A stretch of 64,000 nt of DNA from Caldicellulosiruptor bescii DSM 6725 (GTDB lineage: Bacteria; Bacillota; Thermoanaerobacteria; Caldicellulosiruptorales; Caldicellulosiruptoraceae), in NCBI RefSeq assembly GCF_000022325.1, contig NC_012034.1, forward strand, positions 2,772,001 through 2,836,000, read 5' to 3'. The notes beneath the pieces were generated by a model. That model did no database searches. It worked only from the letters and a program-made list of their open reading frames with translations, and was not told the DNA's origin. This document shows, one piece after another, positions 25,214 through 35,744 of the stretch. A program made the translations under genes and the position numbers. Position 1 is the first letter of the stretch, and each line of letters begins with the position of its first letter.

Positions 25214-27637
25214 TCAAGCAAAAATGACATTGTCGTTTGGGTCATACACAAATCCTGTCTCGGGACTGTAGTATCGCTCACAGGATGTGGGTGGCAAAGA
25301 TAATATTCCTTTCTCTTCATCAAAAATCTGGGCGTATTTTACTGGCACGGAAATTGTGTATTCAAAAAGGATATTTTTGAGCTCAAGATATATTTCTCTT
25401 CTTTTGTAATAATCCTTTATGGAAAAAGAGTTTATATACTTCTCATACGTATCTTCTATTTCTTGGTTGTTTCTTATGATGACGCTGACATACCCACCCC
25501 GCTGCTGGATAAGACTAAACCTTGAGATTGTGAGTTCTTCCTTTTCCAGAATACTGTCAAACTTTAAAAGCCTTATTGCCTTCAAAAATTCTTCAGATTT
25601 TTTAAATGATTTATTTTCTTTTATCATCCTGAAATAATTATCAATCAGCATACCATAGTCTTTTTCTTCCACTTCGGGATGCTTCAAAAGAAGTCCTCTT
25701 GATATTTCAATTGCCGTGTTGCCATAAACTCTTTTTGCAAAGGTTATGCCACTTTCATCTTTCATGTTTACAACCAGCACATTGCCCTGGCTTTTTTCAT
25801 TGTGCCTGTTGCACCTTCCTGCACACTGGATTATTGAATCAATAGGAGCTATGTCTCTTATTACACAATCAAAGTCAATGTCTACCCCTGCCTCAATCAC
25901 CTGAGTTGAAACAACAATGGGTTTTGCTCCGCTTTCTAACATTTTTTCTATTTTCTTTATAATATCTTTTCTATCTTTTGGTACAAGGCTTGCTGAAAGG
26001 TAAATGACCTCTTTATTTTTGAGGTTGTTTTTTATGCCATTGTAGATTTGATGCGACTGGTTTATGGTGTTGGCAACAATCAAAAACGATTTTTCGTCTT
26101 CATATATGTCTTCTGAGAAGAAATCCACAAATTCAGCTACTTTTAAATCGCTGTGGTGATACATAAGCTTTGTTCTGTTAAAAATTGAATAGTCACAAAA
26201 CCCTGCAAGCTCACAAGCATCTTCGAATATAAGCGGTTTTGTGGCTGTCATGAGAATAATCTTGCACCTGAAAAGCTGTGTCAGTTTTCTCAAGACCTCT
26301 TCAACAAGCGGCAGAAGCTCAACATCAATTGCCTGAATCTCATCAAGGAGGAGTACTGAATCGTAAAAAGCATGGAACTTTTTGAGCATCCTGTTTCTGT
26401 TTGAAATTAAAGTTTCAAGCAGCTGAACAAATGTTGTCACTACAAACCCAGATGTCCAGTTTTCTATAAAACACTCTGAAGCAACTTTTTCAAATACAGT
26501 AATTTCATCTGTAATTTCTTTTAGCGCTCCTTCTTTCCCCCTGAACTCAACATCAGTTAAATGATGGTGTTTTAACAAGTACCTGTCTCTGTTTTTTCCA
26601 AAATCTTCTATTGTCTCAAATAGATTTTTGACAACATCATAGTTCTGGTCTATTATAGAGGTGAATGGAAGAGCATATATTATCCTTCCAGACTTTTTCA
26701 AAATTTCTTTCAGTTTTACTGCTGCAAACACTCCTGCCAAAGTCTTCCCTGTGCCTGTTGGAGTTGTGATCGAAAATATGTCTTTTTCCTTATTCTTTTC
26801 AATATTTGAAAGTACAGCCTCAAACACACTTTGTCTTATTCTATGCAGATTTTTATCTTGAGTCGGTTTGATAACTTTGTCTCTTGCCACAATAAGTCTA
26901 TCTAACGAAGCATAGCAGGGCGACAGTACCTTGTAATTTGCAGCCGACATCTTGTCTGCCCATATGAGAAGAGAATACAACTTTTGCTGGACAAAATAAA
27001 GCTCAGTTCCATCTTTGAAAGCCTGCGGTATCAAACCAATAAAGCGAATGCCATATTCAATTTTTTTAAGATATCTTAGGATATCCTCTATAAAACCCCT
27101 TTGCTGTGCTAAAAACTTTTCAAATTTATTGCCAAGTCCAATTTTTTCAAGCAAAGGTTTTATATCCTCAGCATTGCACCTCAAATCCTCAATCTGAACA
27201 TAGGCATCATCTATTTTCTGAACAAGGTTTATATCTGCCTTGAAATCCCCTGCAAATTTTTCTGGCAGGTTCTTGCTAATATCCTTGGCATCTCCGTGAT
27301 GGTGAAGAATGCAAGCGTAAATCAAAAGAGATATGACTTCATCTAAAGAAGCTGGGGAGTTCATCTTTTGTAAACACAGTCCTTTCTTTTGCATCCAGCA
27401 AAATACTCCAAAGATGGCTGATAAAAAACCATGCTGTGAATGCTTGCTTGATACACCGCTAAGATGACTTTGAAAAAATGTTGTAAATTTCCCAAAGTCA
27501 TGACAAAGACATATAATTTGCAGTGCTTCTTTTTCCCAGCTTTTTAGCTCCACATTTGCCTCCATAGCATAGTGATAAACTTCAAGAAGATGATCATAAA
27601 GAAGCTTATCAGGATTTTTGTGAGAATAATACTCCAT
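25214..27637 (-). CDS. cas3: Cas3 HD-nuclease/helicase
   Basis: 807 residues, a fused HD-helicase. The N-terminal HD phosphohydrolase has CLCHDFGKFTTFFQSHL and LHHHGDA. The superfamily 2 helicase core shows TPTGTGKTLAG (Walker A), LLLDEIQAID (motif II as DEIQ), MTATKP (motif III) and QCAGRCNRH (motif VI). Cas3 is recruited by Cascade after target recognition and degrades the non-target strand. All motifs are intact. GGGGGATTTGC precedes the ATG. It lies between cas5 and cas4 as in Csh-type I-B operons. Confidence 0.96.
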   Translation of the reverse strand: MEYYSHKNPDKLLYDHLLEVYHYAMEANVELKSWEKEALQIICLCHDFGKFTTFFQSHLSGVSSKHSQHGFLSAIFGVFCWMQKKGLCLQKMNSPASLDEVISLLIYACILHHHGDAKDISKNLPEKFAGDFKADINLVQKIDDAYVQIEDLRCNAEDIKPLLEKIGLGNKFEKFLAQQRGFIEDILRYLKKIEYGIRFIGLIPQAFKDGTELYFVQQKLYSLLIWADKMSAANYKVLSPCYASLDRLIVARDKVIKPTQDKNLHRIRQSVFEAVLSNIEKNKEKDIFSITTPTGTGKTLAGVFAAVKLKEILKKSGRIIYALPFTSIIDQNYDVVKNLFETIEDFGKNRDRYLLKHHHLTDVEFRGKEGALKEITDEITVFEKVASECFIENWTSGFVVTTFVQLLETLISNRNRMLKKFHAFYDSVLLLDEIQAIDVELLPLVEEVLRKLTQLFRCKIILMTATKPLIFEDACELAGFCDYSIFNRTKLMYHHSDLKVAEFVDFFSEDIYEDEKSFLIVANTINQSHQIYNGIKNNLKNKEVIYLSASLVPKDRKDIIKKIEKMLESGAKPIVVSTQVIEAGVDIDFDCVIRDIAPIDSIIQCAGRCNRHNEKSQGNVLVVNMKDESGITFAKRVYGNTAIEISRGLLLKHPEVEEKDYGMLIDNYFRMIKENKSFKKSEEFLKAIRLLKFDSILEKEELTISRFSLIQQRGGYVSVIIRNNQEIEDTYEKYINSFSIKDYYKRREIYLELKNILFEYTISVPVKYAQIFDEEKGILSLPPTSCERYYSPETGFVYDPNDNVIFA

Positions 27638-27691
27638 GCAAATCCCCCTTTTTCCTGTAAATAAAAACTTTTACACCAAAACAAGAAAAAC

Positions 27692-27718
27692 GCCACTTGG
27701 GACTATCCCCCAAATGGC
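27692..27718 (-). other. intra-operon hairpin between cas5 and cas3
   Basis: On the minus strand GCCATTTGGG and CCCAAGTGGC form a 10-bp stem with one mismatch, followed by GTTTTTC. It could partly terminate transcription or protect the cas8-cas7-cas5 mRNA end, giving more effector than Cas3. Confidence 0.55.
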
Positions 27719-27728
27719 AAAATATTTT

Positions 27729-28481
27729 TTACATCACACAAATGCATTCTTTTCTGTCACCTGAAAATTCTTTTATATAATACACCTTGTCCTGCGCACT
27801 GCTATTCAAATCTACCCAGATAGGATTGAGATTTTCGTCGTGAATATACGTCTTGACCTTTGTGGCAAACCTATCTTTGTCAAAATCGCACGGCATCCTG
27901 TCTTTCATGAGGGCAAGAGAAGAAGAAAATTCTAAGCTTAAGTTCAAAGATTTTATTAAGCCTGTATCAAGCACAGTTAAAATACCTGCCCTGCTGTCTT
28001 CCCACCTGCAGGCTTCAAATTCACCCAAAAACTCAATTTTTGCAGCAAACGGAGCACTGCCAAAGTATATTGGAAATTCTGACTTGCCACTTTCAAGCCT
28101 TGCCCTCAAGAAAGAATATATCTTCTCATCTTTTGGCATAACAAAAACTCTAAAACCTACAAATCCATTGTATCCAGCCAAGATCTCAAGCGGCACCTGT
28201 GTGTGGGTATTTGGATTTTTTAGTTCACTTATAGTTTGGGCTTTTATATAATTTACCGTCTGTACAATCTTGTATGTCTTTTCTAATTTCTGCACTGCAA
28301 CTAAAAGGTTTTCGGCTGAAAACATATCATAATAACTATCCCTCTCAAAACCCAAGATAGCTGCAACCATACCTTCAATCACAGTCCTCGGTGGCACAAG
28401 ATACGAAAGCGATGATGAATTTGTATAAAATTTTCTAAAGTGAGCAAACTTGCCTTTGAGGTCAAACACTAAAAATTTCAT
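27729..28481 (-). CDS. cas5: Cascade subunit Cas5 (Csh/I-B type)
   Basis: 250 residues. The N-terminus FLVFDLKGKFAHFRKFYTNSSSLSY plus the LVPPRTVIEGMVAAILG segment is the Cas5 RAMP signature in I-B systems. Cas5 binds the 5' handle of the crRNA within Cascade. AGGTGAG lies upstream of the ATG, 20 nt after cas7. The last residues (SGDRKECICVM) end just before the intra-operon hairpin. Confidence 0.94.
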   Translation of the reverse strand: MKFLVFDLKGKFAHFRKFYTNSSSLSYLVPPRTVIEGMVAAILGFERDSYYDMFSAENLLVAVQKLEKTYKIVQTVNYIKAQTISELKNPNTHTQVPLEILAGYNGFVGFRVFVMPKDEKIYSFLRARLESGKSEFPIYFGSAPFAAKIEFLGEFEACRWEDSRAGILTVLDTGLIKSLNLSLEFSSSLALMKDRMPCDFDKDRFATKVKTYIHDENLNPIWVDLNSSAQDKVYYIKEFSGDRKECICVM

Positions 28482-28501
28482 TTTCTTCTCACCTTGTTTT
28501 T

Positions 28502-29407
28502 CTAAACTTCTTCAAGCTCAAAAGTACCAAATGTATCTTTAAAGTCCACAACATTGCCACCGCAAACAAGGCAAAGTTCTGGGTGTTTGAAATAGTAAAT
28601 CTTTGAAATTATGTCTTTGTTCTTATGCAAAAACTCAGCCAAATCTGTAATATCAAGCTGAACATCTTCAATTTTTCGCGGTTTTTCGACAACCTCAATG
28701 AGTTTAATGTAATCTCTGAGGTCTCCAAGCAAGGTCTTATCATCTACATACTCTACTCTCATGTAAAGCCTTGGATACTGACCTATCTTGCTTCTGGTTG
28801 CTAAAAGTGGAATTGCTTCTTTCATTGCCCTATCTAAAAACTTTAGGTCATCTTCTGTAAGTTTTGTCTCTTTTGCTCTTCTTGCGCTCACTATTCCAGA
28901 AAAAGCTATGAAAGAGTATTTCACTCTGTAGTCTTTGCCTATAGCACCCTGCTGTTTTTTCTCATCGCTTGCAAAATGGCTTGTGATAGATGCTTCTAAA
29001 AGCTCAACCTTGTTCAAAGAATATCCCCAGTTGAACTGTACTGGTCCAATGTAAGTTTCAGTTCTTCCTTTAATAGGAATTGTGGCACCAAAAAGTCTTA
29101 TGTCAATGAATGTATCAAGCACATCTAACTTATCAACTTCAGTATTTTTTTCTTTTGCTGTAGCATCTAAAACTTTTTCTGGTTTTTCACTCTTGCCTTC
29201 AATCTTTCGAACATAAATCTTTTGTCCTATATCTTCTAAATAATCACGGATATACCTTTTTACACGAACATCTGACACAAGGTTTATCTCTTTTTCCCAA
29301 TCCATCCTTGGTCGATTTTCTTCATCTGGGTCACCGTTTGGATTGCAAAGCTTAGCATCATAGGTAAACAAAATCTCGCTGTTCTTATCAATAATCTTCT
29401 TTTCCAT
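28502..29407 (-). CDS. cas7: Cascade backbone Cas7 (Csh2 type)
   Basis: 301 residues. It opens SEILFTYDAKLCNPNGDPDEENRPRMD, the diagnostic Csh2/Cas7b start. It continues with VSDVRVKRYIRDYL and GPVQFNWGYSLNKVELLEASITSHFA. Cas7 polymerises along the crRNA spacer. The C-terminal CLVCGG pair may bind metal. It sits between cas8 and cas5, with a 20-nt gap on each side. Confidence 0.95.
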   Translation of the reverse strand: MEKKIIDKNSEILFTYDAKLCNPNGDPDEENRPRMDWEKEINLVSDVRVKRYIRDYLEDIGQKIYVRKIEGKSEKPEKVLDATAKEKNTEVDKLDVLDTFIDIRLFGATIPIKGRTETYIGPVQFNWGYSLNKVELLEASITSHFASDEKKQQGAIGKDYRVKYSFIAFSGIVSARRAKETKLTEDDLKFLDRAMKEAIPLLATRSKIGQYPRLYMRVEYVDDKTLLGDLRDYIKLIEVVEKPRKIEDVQLDITDLAEFLHKNKDIISKIYYFKHPELCLVCGGNVVDFKDTFGTFELEEV

Positions 29408-29427
29408 CTTTCATCAAACCTCCTATT

Positions 29428-31488
29428 TTAGTTAGATGTATCCTGAGAGTTCAAAGCATTTAATATAACCTTTTGAGTTTTGTATGCATAGCCAGAGAGG
29501 ATGTAAAATAGAGTTTCGTATTTGTCAAGCTTCCATGAATCTATGTGCTTGTCCAAAAGCCTCTTCATCTCGGCAAAAATCATCTCGGTGTACGGTAAAA
29601 GTTTTTCTTGCCTCAGCTTGTTGTGAACATCATTGCACAGTCTTATAAGCTTTGGCTTATCAATTCCATTGTAATTTATCTTGTTCAAAATTGGTTTGTG
29701 CCCAGCAGAGTCGTCTTGCCTATCTTTGGTAGTAAGATATTGTTTTGCTCCTATCTCGCCAATCAAAACTCCAAGCAAAAATAGAGCGGTCCTTGGCTCA
29801 TCATAATTCATTTGTTGAATATAGCTTTTGAGATCGTCGGACAAATTCAGCTGCGCAATATCCATCCCTCTTTTCACCTCCAAACAATCCAAAATTTCCA
29901 AAAATCTTATGACAAAAACCATTCTGATAACCATTGAAGCAATGTCGTTTTCTATAAACTTTGAAAGGTTATACCCTTCTTTCCCGTAAACAACAACACC
30001 TACTGCCTTTATGAAGTTTTCGATGAGAACATCTCTTGCTATTCTCTTGCCAGAAAAAATAGCATCGTAGATGTTCAAAAGCCTTTGCGCTTCTTTGCTC
30101 TCACTTATGTTTTTGAGCCTTATTGGAACGCTGTAATAAATGCTTTCAAGGGAAATCCTAAAAGAAGGGTCATTCCCAATGAGGTCAGTATATTGAGAAA
30201 AGACTTTTGAAGCTGCATTGTAAATCTTGTCGAAAATTGAAGGATTGATGTCAGCTATAAACCTTATTATCTTTGTACTTGCTTGTGCTTCTCTGTAAAA
30301 AATCAGGTTCAGTAAAAAATAGTGGTTTTGGTCGAAATATGAAAGAAAGTTGTATATATCATCTCGCAGTTTTTCCAAGCTATTATAGTTCCATGCAGTG
30401 TTCATCGAATTCGTGATATTTTGGGAAAGTTCCTCTAAATAGTTTTTTGTTAGCTTTGCACTTGTGTAAACAAAAGTTGGCAGAACATATACATCAAATG
30501 TTCCAAGCTGTGTTTTAAGTTTATTTCTTAAAAATATGTCTCCTGCCACAAGCTTTAAAAGACATTTTTCGCATACAGTTATATTCTTGGCATAGTTCTT
30601 TTGGTCAAGATAAGATGCAAATATATTTTTGTCTGTTGTAAAATATTTAAACCTTGTCTTTTTAAATCCTTCGAATGATAAGTTATCTGTGTCCAAACAT
30701 ATATAACATATATTACCTTCCTGTTTGTTTTTAGCCTTTTTTGAGCCTTTTTTGACCTGGCGTTTGTATGCAATAACAGCGTCAATATACTCTGGATAGC
30801 TTGTCAAAGGCTTTCCATCAACACAAAGTACATATAAGCCTATTTGCTGAGGTTTTATCTCTGTTAATTTTTTTAATCCATTTGTACATTCCTTTGTAAA
30901 AACATCTCTCAATTGCTTAAAAATCTTATCAGTTGATTTTGTATTGTTAATTAGTTCCTTGTAAATCTGTGATAGCTGCTTTTCAGTCAATCTCTTGTTG
31001 TCATTTACCACTATATTGTCAGTATCTAAAAAATAAACGTATTTTTTCTCTATCTTCTGCTGCAAATACCTCTTCTCTTCATCGATAAGTTCAGAAGATC
31101 TGCTCAGATATTCTTTGACTTTGACAAAATACATATCCAATATTTTTTTACATATATCAGATACTACAGGTATTTTACATTCAACAAGGTTTGGAATGGT
31201 TTCTGTTAGAAAATATGCAAAAGATGTCGTAGAAGCAAACCATTGTGACGAATTTGCACCTTCTGCCGAACCAACATAAACATATTTTTTAGCAGTTTCA
31301 TCATCAATTTCTTCAGCACAGTCTATATTAATCTTTTTCTCATTTGTAGAAAAGTCAATTTTTGCAACATATCTCTTTTCATCCCCAGTTGGAACCTCAA
31401 TATCTTCTGTAAGAACAGATAAATAGGCATCATTTCCAGATGCATCACCAATTAAAATATCACCAATCTCAACTATTTCCTCTATCAA
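29428..31488 (-). CDS. cas8b: Cascade large subunit Cas8b (Csh1/TM1802 type)
   Basis: 686 residues, in the Csh1 size range. A zinc-finger-like pair, CYICLDTDNLSFEG and TVCEKCLLKL (around residues 260-320), matches TM1802-type proteins. Cas8 recognises the PAM and contacts Cas3. The start is a TTG (31488) with GAGAGG just before it. It is the first gene of the operon, with a promoter at 31515-31543. No cas6 gene precedes it, unlike most I-B loci. Confidence 0.92.
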   Translation of the reverse strand: MIEEIVEIGDILIGDASGNDAYLSVLTEDIEVPTGDEKRYVAKIDFSTNEKKINIDCAEEIDDETAKKYVYVGSAEGANSSQWFASTTSFAYFLTETIPNLVECKIPVVSDICKKILDMYFVKVKEYLSRSSELIDEEKRYLQQKIEKKYVYFLDTDNIVVNDNKRLTEKQLSQIYKELINNTKSTDKIFKQLRDVFTKECTNGLKKLTEIKPQQIGLYVLCVDGKPLTSYPEYIDAVIAYKRQVKKGSKKAKNKQEGNICYICLDTDNLSFEGFKKTRFKYFTTDKNIFASYLDQKNYAKNITVCEKCLLKLVAGDIFLRNKLKTQLGTFDVYVLPTFVYTSAKLTKNYLEELSQNITNSMNTAWNYNSLEKLRDDIYNFLSYFDQNHYFLLNLIFYREAQASTKIIRFIADINPSIFDKIYNAASKVFSQYTDLIGNDPSFRISLESIYYSVPIRLKNISESKEAQRLLNIYDAIFSGKRIARDVLIENFIKAVGVVVYGKEGYNLSKFIENDIASMVIRMVFVIRFLEILDCLEVKRGMDIAQLNLSDDLKSYIQQMNYDEPRTALFLLGVLIGEIGAKQYLTTKDRQDDSAGHKPILNKINYNGIDKPKLIRLCNDVHNKLRQEKLLPYTEMIFAEMKRLLDKHIDSWKLDKYETLFYILSGYAYKTQKVILNALNSQDTSN

Positions 31489-31514
31489 TAGCCTCTCACC
31501 TCACTTTTATGTTA

Positions 31515-31543
31515 ATTATACCAATTTTATTTTCAAGATACAA
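31515..31543 (-). promoter_or_regulatory. promoter of the cas operon
   Basis: On the minus strand TTGTAT (31543-31538), a 17-bp spacer and TATAAT (31520-31515) precede cas8 by about 27 bp. The promoter is divergent from the array leader at 31730. The 190 bp between them show no gene. Confidence 0.72.
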
Positions 31544-31729
31544 CCGAATTTTGAACTTGCAATCCTCGTTACTTAGTACACTTTTTAATTTTACATACCA
31601 TCATTTAATTTTTAAGGTCAAATTTTATGCGAAGTTAATTAGCTTTATATGTCATTTTTTTCATTTTATATTATTTTTGCTTGTGCAAAAATTGACATTT
31701 TTAATTATGTACTTTGTGATTTGTGGCGT

Positions 31730-31919
31730 ATTATGACTTTTGTATTTACCAATTGCTGTCGACCTGCAGTACCCCCAAAAACCCCCGGGGGTCGACAGCA
31801 AAAGGTAATTTCTGGTATGTGTTGACTTTCAAGAGCTTGTGGTGTATAATAGAAACAACATACTGCAGCTTGAAAACTTAACCATTTGTTCCTTGTTGCA
31901 TTCTGCAAGCTATCCACGG
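31730..31919 (+). promoter_or_regulatory. CRISPR leader 3 (main array)
   Basis: 190 bp, identical to the leader at 56236-56425 as far as I can compare by eye. The inverted repeat TTGCTGTCGACC / GGTCGACAGCAA lies at 31753-31764 and 31790-31801, with a C-rich then G-rich loop. A near-consensus promoter follows: TTGACT (31822-31827), 17 bp, TATAAT (31845-31850). Predicted transcription starts about 63 nt before the first repeat. Confidence 0.93.
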
Positions 31920-34900
31920 GTTTGTAGCCTTCCCTTTGGGGATTGAAACTCAATCTCCAAAACCTTTATATACTTAAAATCATAAAGTTTGTAGCCTTCC
32001 CTTTGGGGATTGAAACTCTTTACCATATGATAAGACTTTCCGCTTCCAGGTTTGTTTGTAGCCTTCCCTTTGGGGATTGAAACTTTATGATTTGTGTTTT
32101 TATTTCGAACTATGAGGAAGTTTGTAGCCTTCCCTTTGGGGATTGAAACATAAAAGCAATTAGTTTGTAACTAAGGTCATCTTTGAGTTTGTAGCCTTCC
32201 CTTTGGGGATTGAAACCAGCTTCAATCTCAAGTTTGTCTTGTTCATAATTGGTTTGTAGCCTTCCCTTTGGGGATTGAAACCTGCTTGGTTGCTTCAAGC
32301 TCTAAAACTTTGAGCTCGTTTGTAGCCTTCCCTTTGGGGATTGAAACTATGCATTATTTATGACAGAAATTTAGATAACGAAGGGTTTGTAGCCTTCCCT
32401 TTGGGGATTGAAACCAATATCTCGTATCTTCTCACTTGCCTTGTCTGTTGGTTTGTAGCCTTCCCTTTGGGGATTGAAACTATCTTGCCTTAGTAACAAT
32501 TGCCTTCTTTTGGTTCGTGTTTGTAGCCTTCCCTTTGGGGATTGAAACACTTTATTATCGTTCACAAGGTAGATAGATTTGCTCGGTTTGTAGCCTTCCC
32601 TTTGGGGATTGAAACGTGTACACATCTTTACCTTTTTTCAGATTATATACTGTTTGTAGCCTTCCCTTTGGGGATTGAAACACTTCTCGATTATTTTTGA
32701 AAATAACTTTTCCTGTATGTTTGTAGCCTTCCCTTTGGGGATTGAAACATGAACCTAGCATTCTTACAACTAAAAAACATAAATGTTTGTAGCCTTCCCT
32801 TTGGGGATTGAAACATTTTTCGACTTTGTTTGCATCGGTAAAGGATACAAGTTTGTAGCCTTCCCTTTGGGGATTGAAACTTCTTTTTAGGTTTTGTTGA
32901 TTGTTTTGAAATTTTAGTTTGTAGCCTTCCCTTTGGGGATTGAAACAAATTAATAGATGTAGAAGGTGAACCTTTCAAATATGAGTTTGTAGCCTTCCCT
33001 TTGGGGATTGAAACTTGTGTCTCATTCATTCTATCACTTCCTTATCCAACCAGTTTGTAGCCTTCCCTTTGGGGATTGAAACACTCTTTCTCTTCTCTTT
33101 CTCTCTCTTGCATCATCACGTTTGTAGCCTTCCCTTTGGGGATTGAAACCACGATAAGAAAAATGACGTAAGCAAATATTGTGCTGGTTTGTAGCCTTCC
33201 CTTTGGGGATTGAAACTAATTTCCTCCTTTCTAAATTTTAATCCCTAAATGGGTTTGTAGCCTTCCCTTTGGGGATTGAAACACAACTTTGAAGAAGCTC
33301 CACAGACCACGCAGAACGGTTTGTAGCCTTCCCTTTGGGGATTGAAACCTTAATGAGTTCGTTTTGCTTACGGATGGTTTCCAGTTTGTAGCCTTCCCTT
33401 TGGGGATTGAAACAGTGTTTGGCTATCAGCTGTGTTAGTTTGGTATGGTGTTTGTAGCCTTCCCTTTGGGGATTGAAACAAATTTATTGCTGATGCATTT
33501 AGTTCTTTAGGAAGTGTTTGTAGCCTTCCCTTTGGGGATTGAAACAAATTTTGAGTGAAATCTTTAGTGAAAGTGATTTGAGTTTGTAGCCTTCCCTTTG
33601 GGGATTGAAACTCATCTGCAACATGTTGTGCGCAGTTTCAATGAAATGTTTGTAGCCTTCCCTTTGGGGATTGAAACTATATATAACTTTGATATTTGTT
33701 ATTTTTAGACTTTTTGGTTTGTAGCCTTCCCTTTGGGGATTGAAACTCTTTTCCAAATCCACCGTCCCATCCTGTGGCACAGTTTGTAGCCTTCCCTTTG
33801 GGGATTGAAACATTGTATCATAGCTACATTTGTGTAAACACCTAAAGGTTTGTAGCCTTCCCTTTGGGGATTGAAACATTGTATCATAGCTACATTTGTG
33901 TAAACACCTAAAGGTTTGTAGCCTTCCCTTTGGGGATTGAAACCCCACTATCTTATCGTAGTAAGTCACAATAGCCGTGTTTGTAGCCTTCCCTTTGGGG
34001 ATTGAAACATGTAACCACTGATTCTAAACGTACTACTTAAAACTGTTTGTAGCCTTCCCTTTGGGGATTGAAACTTTCATAAAACCTCCTATGATTCTTA
34101 ATAATAGTCTTAGTTTGTAGCCTTCCCTTTGGGGATTGAAACTTTTTTCATTTTTCCATATCTCTGTCCAATATTCCCGTTTGTAGCCTTCCCTTTGGGG
34201 ATTGAAACAGATATAAAGATTTACTTTTGCTGTTATAAAATCATTGTTTGTAGCCTTCCCTTTGGGGATTGAAACATATCTCTTATCATAGACTTACAAT
34301 CATCATAATTGTTTGTAGCCTTCCCTTTGGGGATTGAAACCAAACTCTATTACTCTTTGTTCCAATTCTTCAGCCCGTTTGTAGCCTTCCCTTTGGGGAT
34401 TGAAACATAGCTCAGGTTTGTATAATACATCACCTGATTCAGGTTTGTAGCCTTCCCTTTGGGGATTGAAACAGATATACAAGCTTATTCTTGCCGTTAT
34501 AAAATTATTCGTTTGTAGCCTTCCCTTTGGGGATTGAAATATGAGAGTAACGCTATTAGAATGGTAATAAAGTGGGTTTGTAGCCTCCCCTTTGGGGATT
34601 GAAACGGTACAACAGCAAAAAATCCTCTTTATATGGCAAATGTTTGTAGCCTCCCCTTTGGGGATTGAAACAGGCTATCACAAGCCTTATCACCAGCGCC
34701 AATATAAAGTTTGTAGCCTCCCCTTTGGGGATTGAAACTTTGAATTTGACACAAGCAGTAACAGGAAGTGTAAATTGTTTGTAGCCTCCCCTTTGGGGAT
34801 TGAAACAAATTATTAAAGTTCTTCAAACAAAAGAAGAAATTGGTTTGTAGCCTCCCCTTTGGGGATTGAAACATGCCTTTAAATTGTAACCTCTCAATCC

Positions 34901-35402
34901 TTCTACAAGTTTGTAGCCTCCCCTTTGGGGATTGAAACGTAAAAATGGAGATACAATAAATGGAATACTTAATATGTTTGTAGCCTCCCCTTTGGGGATT
35001 GAAACAATTATAGTGGTAGTATACCTAATACTTTTCGTGTGTTTGTAGCCTCCCCTTTGGGGATTGAAACATAGAATATGTCTGCTTGGTGTATCGCAGG
35101 ATTTAGTTTGTAGCCTTCCCTTTGGGGATTGAAACTTTGTTCCAGCATTGTAAACTCCACTAGCTGGTGAATAGTTTGTAGCCTTCCCTTTGGGGATTGA
35201 AACAAGAAAAGCGAGGCTGTGAGGTTTTTAATGCAGAATGTTTGTAGCCTTCCCTTTGGGGATTGAAACTTACATTTTCTCTACCAAACTTCTCTGTTAT
35301 TCTTTATTTGTAGCCTTCCCTTTGGGGATTGAAACCTGGTAACCTGACTGTTGAATACTTGTCAAAAAGATTGTTTGTAGCCTCCCCTTTGGGGATTGAG
35401 GA
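31920..35402 (+). CRISPR. main CRISPR array, 53 repeats and 52 spacers
   Basis: The 30-bp repeat is GTTTGTAGCC + TTCCCTTTGGGGATTGAAAC, with spacers of about 34-39 nt. Repeats 1-40 and 49-52 have CTTCCC; repeats 41-48 and 53 have CTCCCC. Repeat 52 starts with A and the last repeat (35373) ends GATTGAGGA, the usual distal decay. One spacer is tandemly duplicated (33812-33847 and 33878-33913). The final eight bases ATTGAAAC would be the crRNA 5' handle. It is next to the I-B cas operon and transcribed away from it. Confidence 0.98.
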
Positions 35403-35510
35403 TGAAGTGGGCTTGTTTACTGCCTTTTTGGAATTGAAATAATATCTTGAAATTTGTTGATTTTCTTTTAGAACGGGTTTATTTGTAGCTCTCTTCTTGG
35501 GAACGATAAG
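35403..35510 (+). CRISPR. decayed distal repeats after the main array
   Basis: TTGTTTACTGCCTTTTTGGA then ATTGAAAT (about 35414-35441), and TTTATTTGTAGCTCTCTTCT then TGGGAACGATAAG (about 35478-35510), are diverged repeat copies. The array was once longer and its oldest end is mutating away. Confidence 0.6.
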
Positions 35511-35744
35511 TAAAGAATTTTCAAAAATACTAAATTAAGTTACAATTTTGGTAGCTTATATATCCTCCAAAGAAAGATTAAGATGAATTGGGTAAATATG
35601 GGATAAGAAGAATAAAATTATTGTCAACTTAGCCTGTTGAAGCAGGGGGTGCCAATGATTTTAACCATTTTGTAAGATGCATTGAGCCCCCTTAATCAAT
35701 CATTCAAACAGCAGGAAGGACAAGCAGAAAAGGTAAATAATGAA

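Noticed and set aside
31705-31953. Open frame of about 80 codons on the minus strand across the CRISPR leader, also at 16757-16951 and 56196-56423, with similar peptides
   Set aside because: The similarity follows from the conserved leader DNA. The frame crosses the promoter, the inverted repeat and the first repeat, and has no ribosome site.
33812-33847. The duplicated spacer contains TAAACACCTAAA, also found in the promoter-leader elements at 40160-43400, hinting at self-targeting
   Set aside because: Only about 12 bases match, in a different order relative to the other shared bits. A match of this length is expected by chance in AT-rich DNA.
32110-35205. Many frames encoding repeated FQSPKGRLQT or FNPQREGYKP
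   Set aside because: These are translations of CRISPR repeats in different frames, not proteins.
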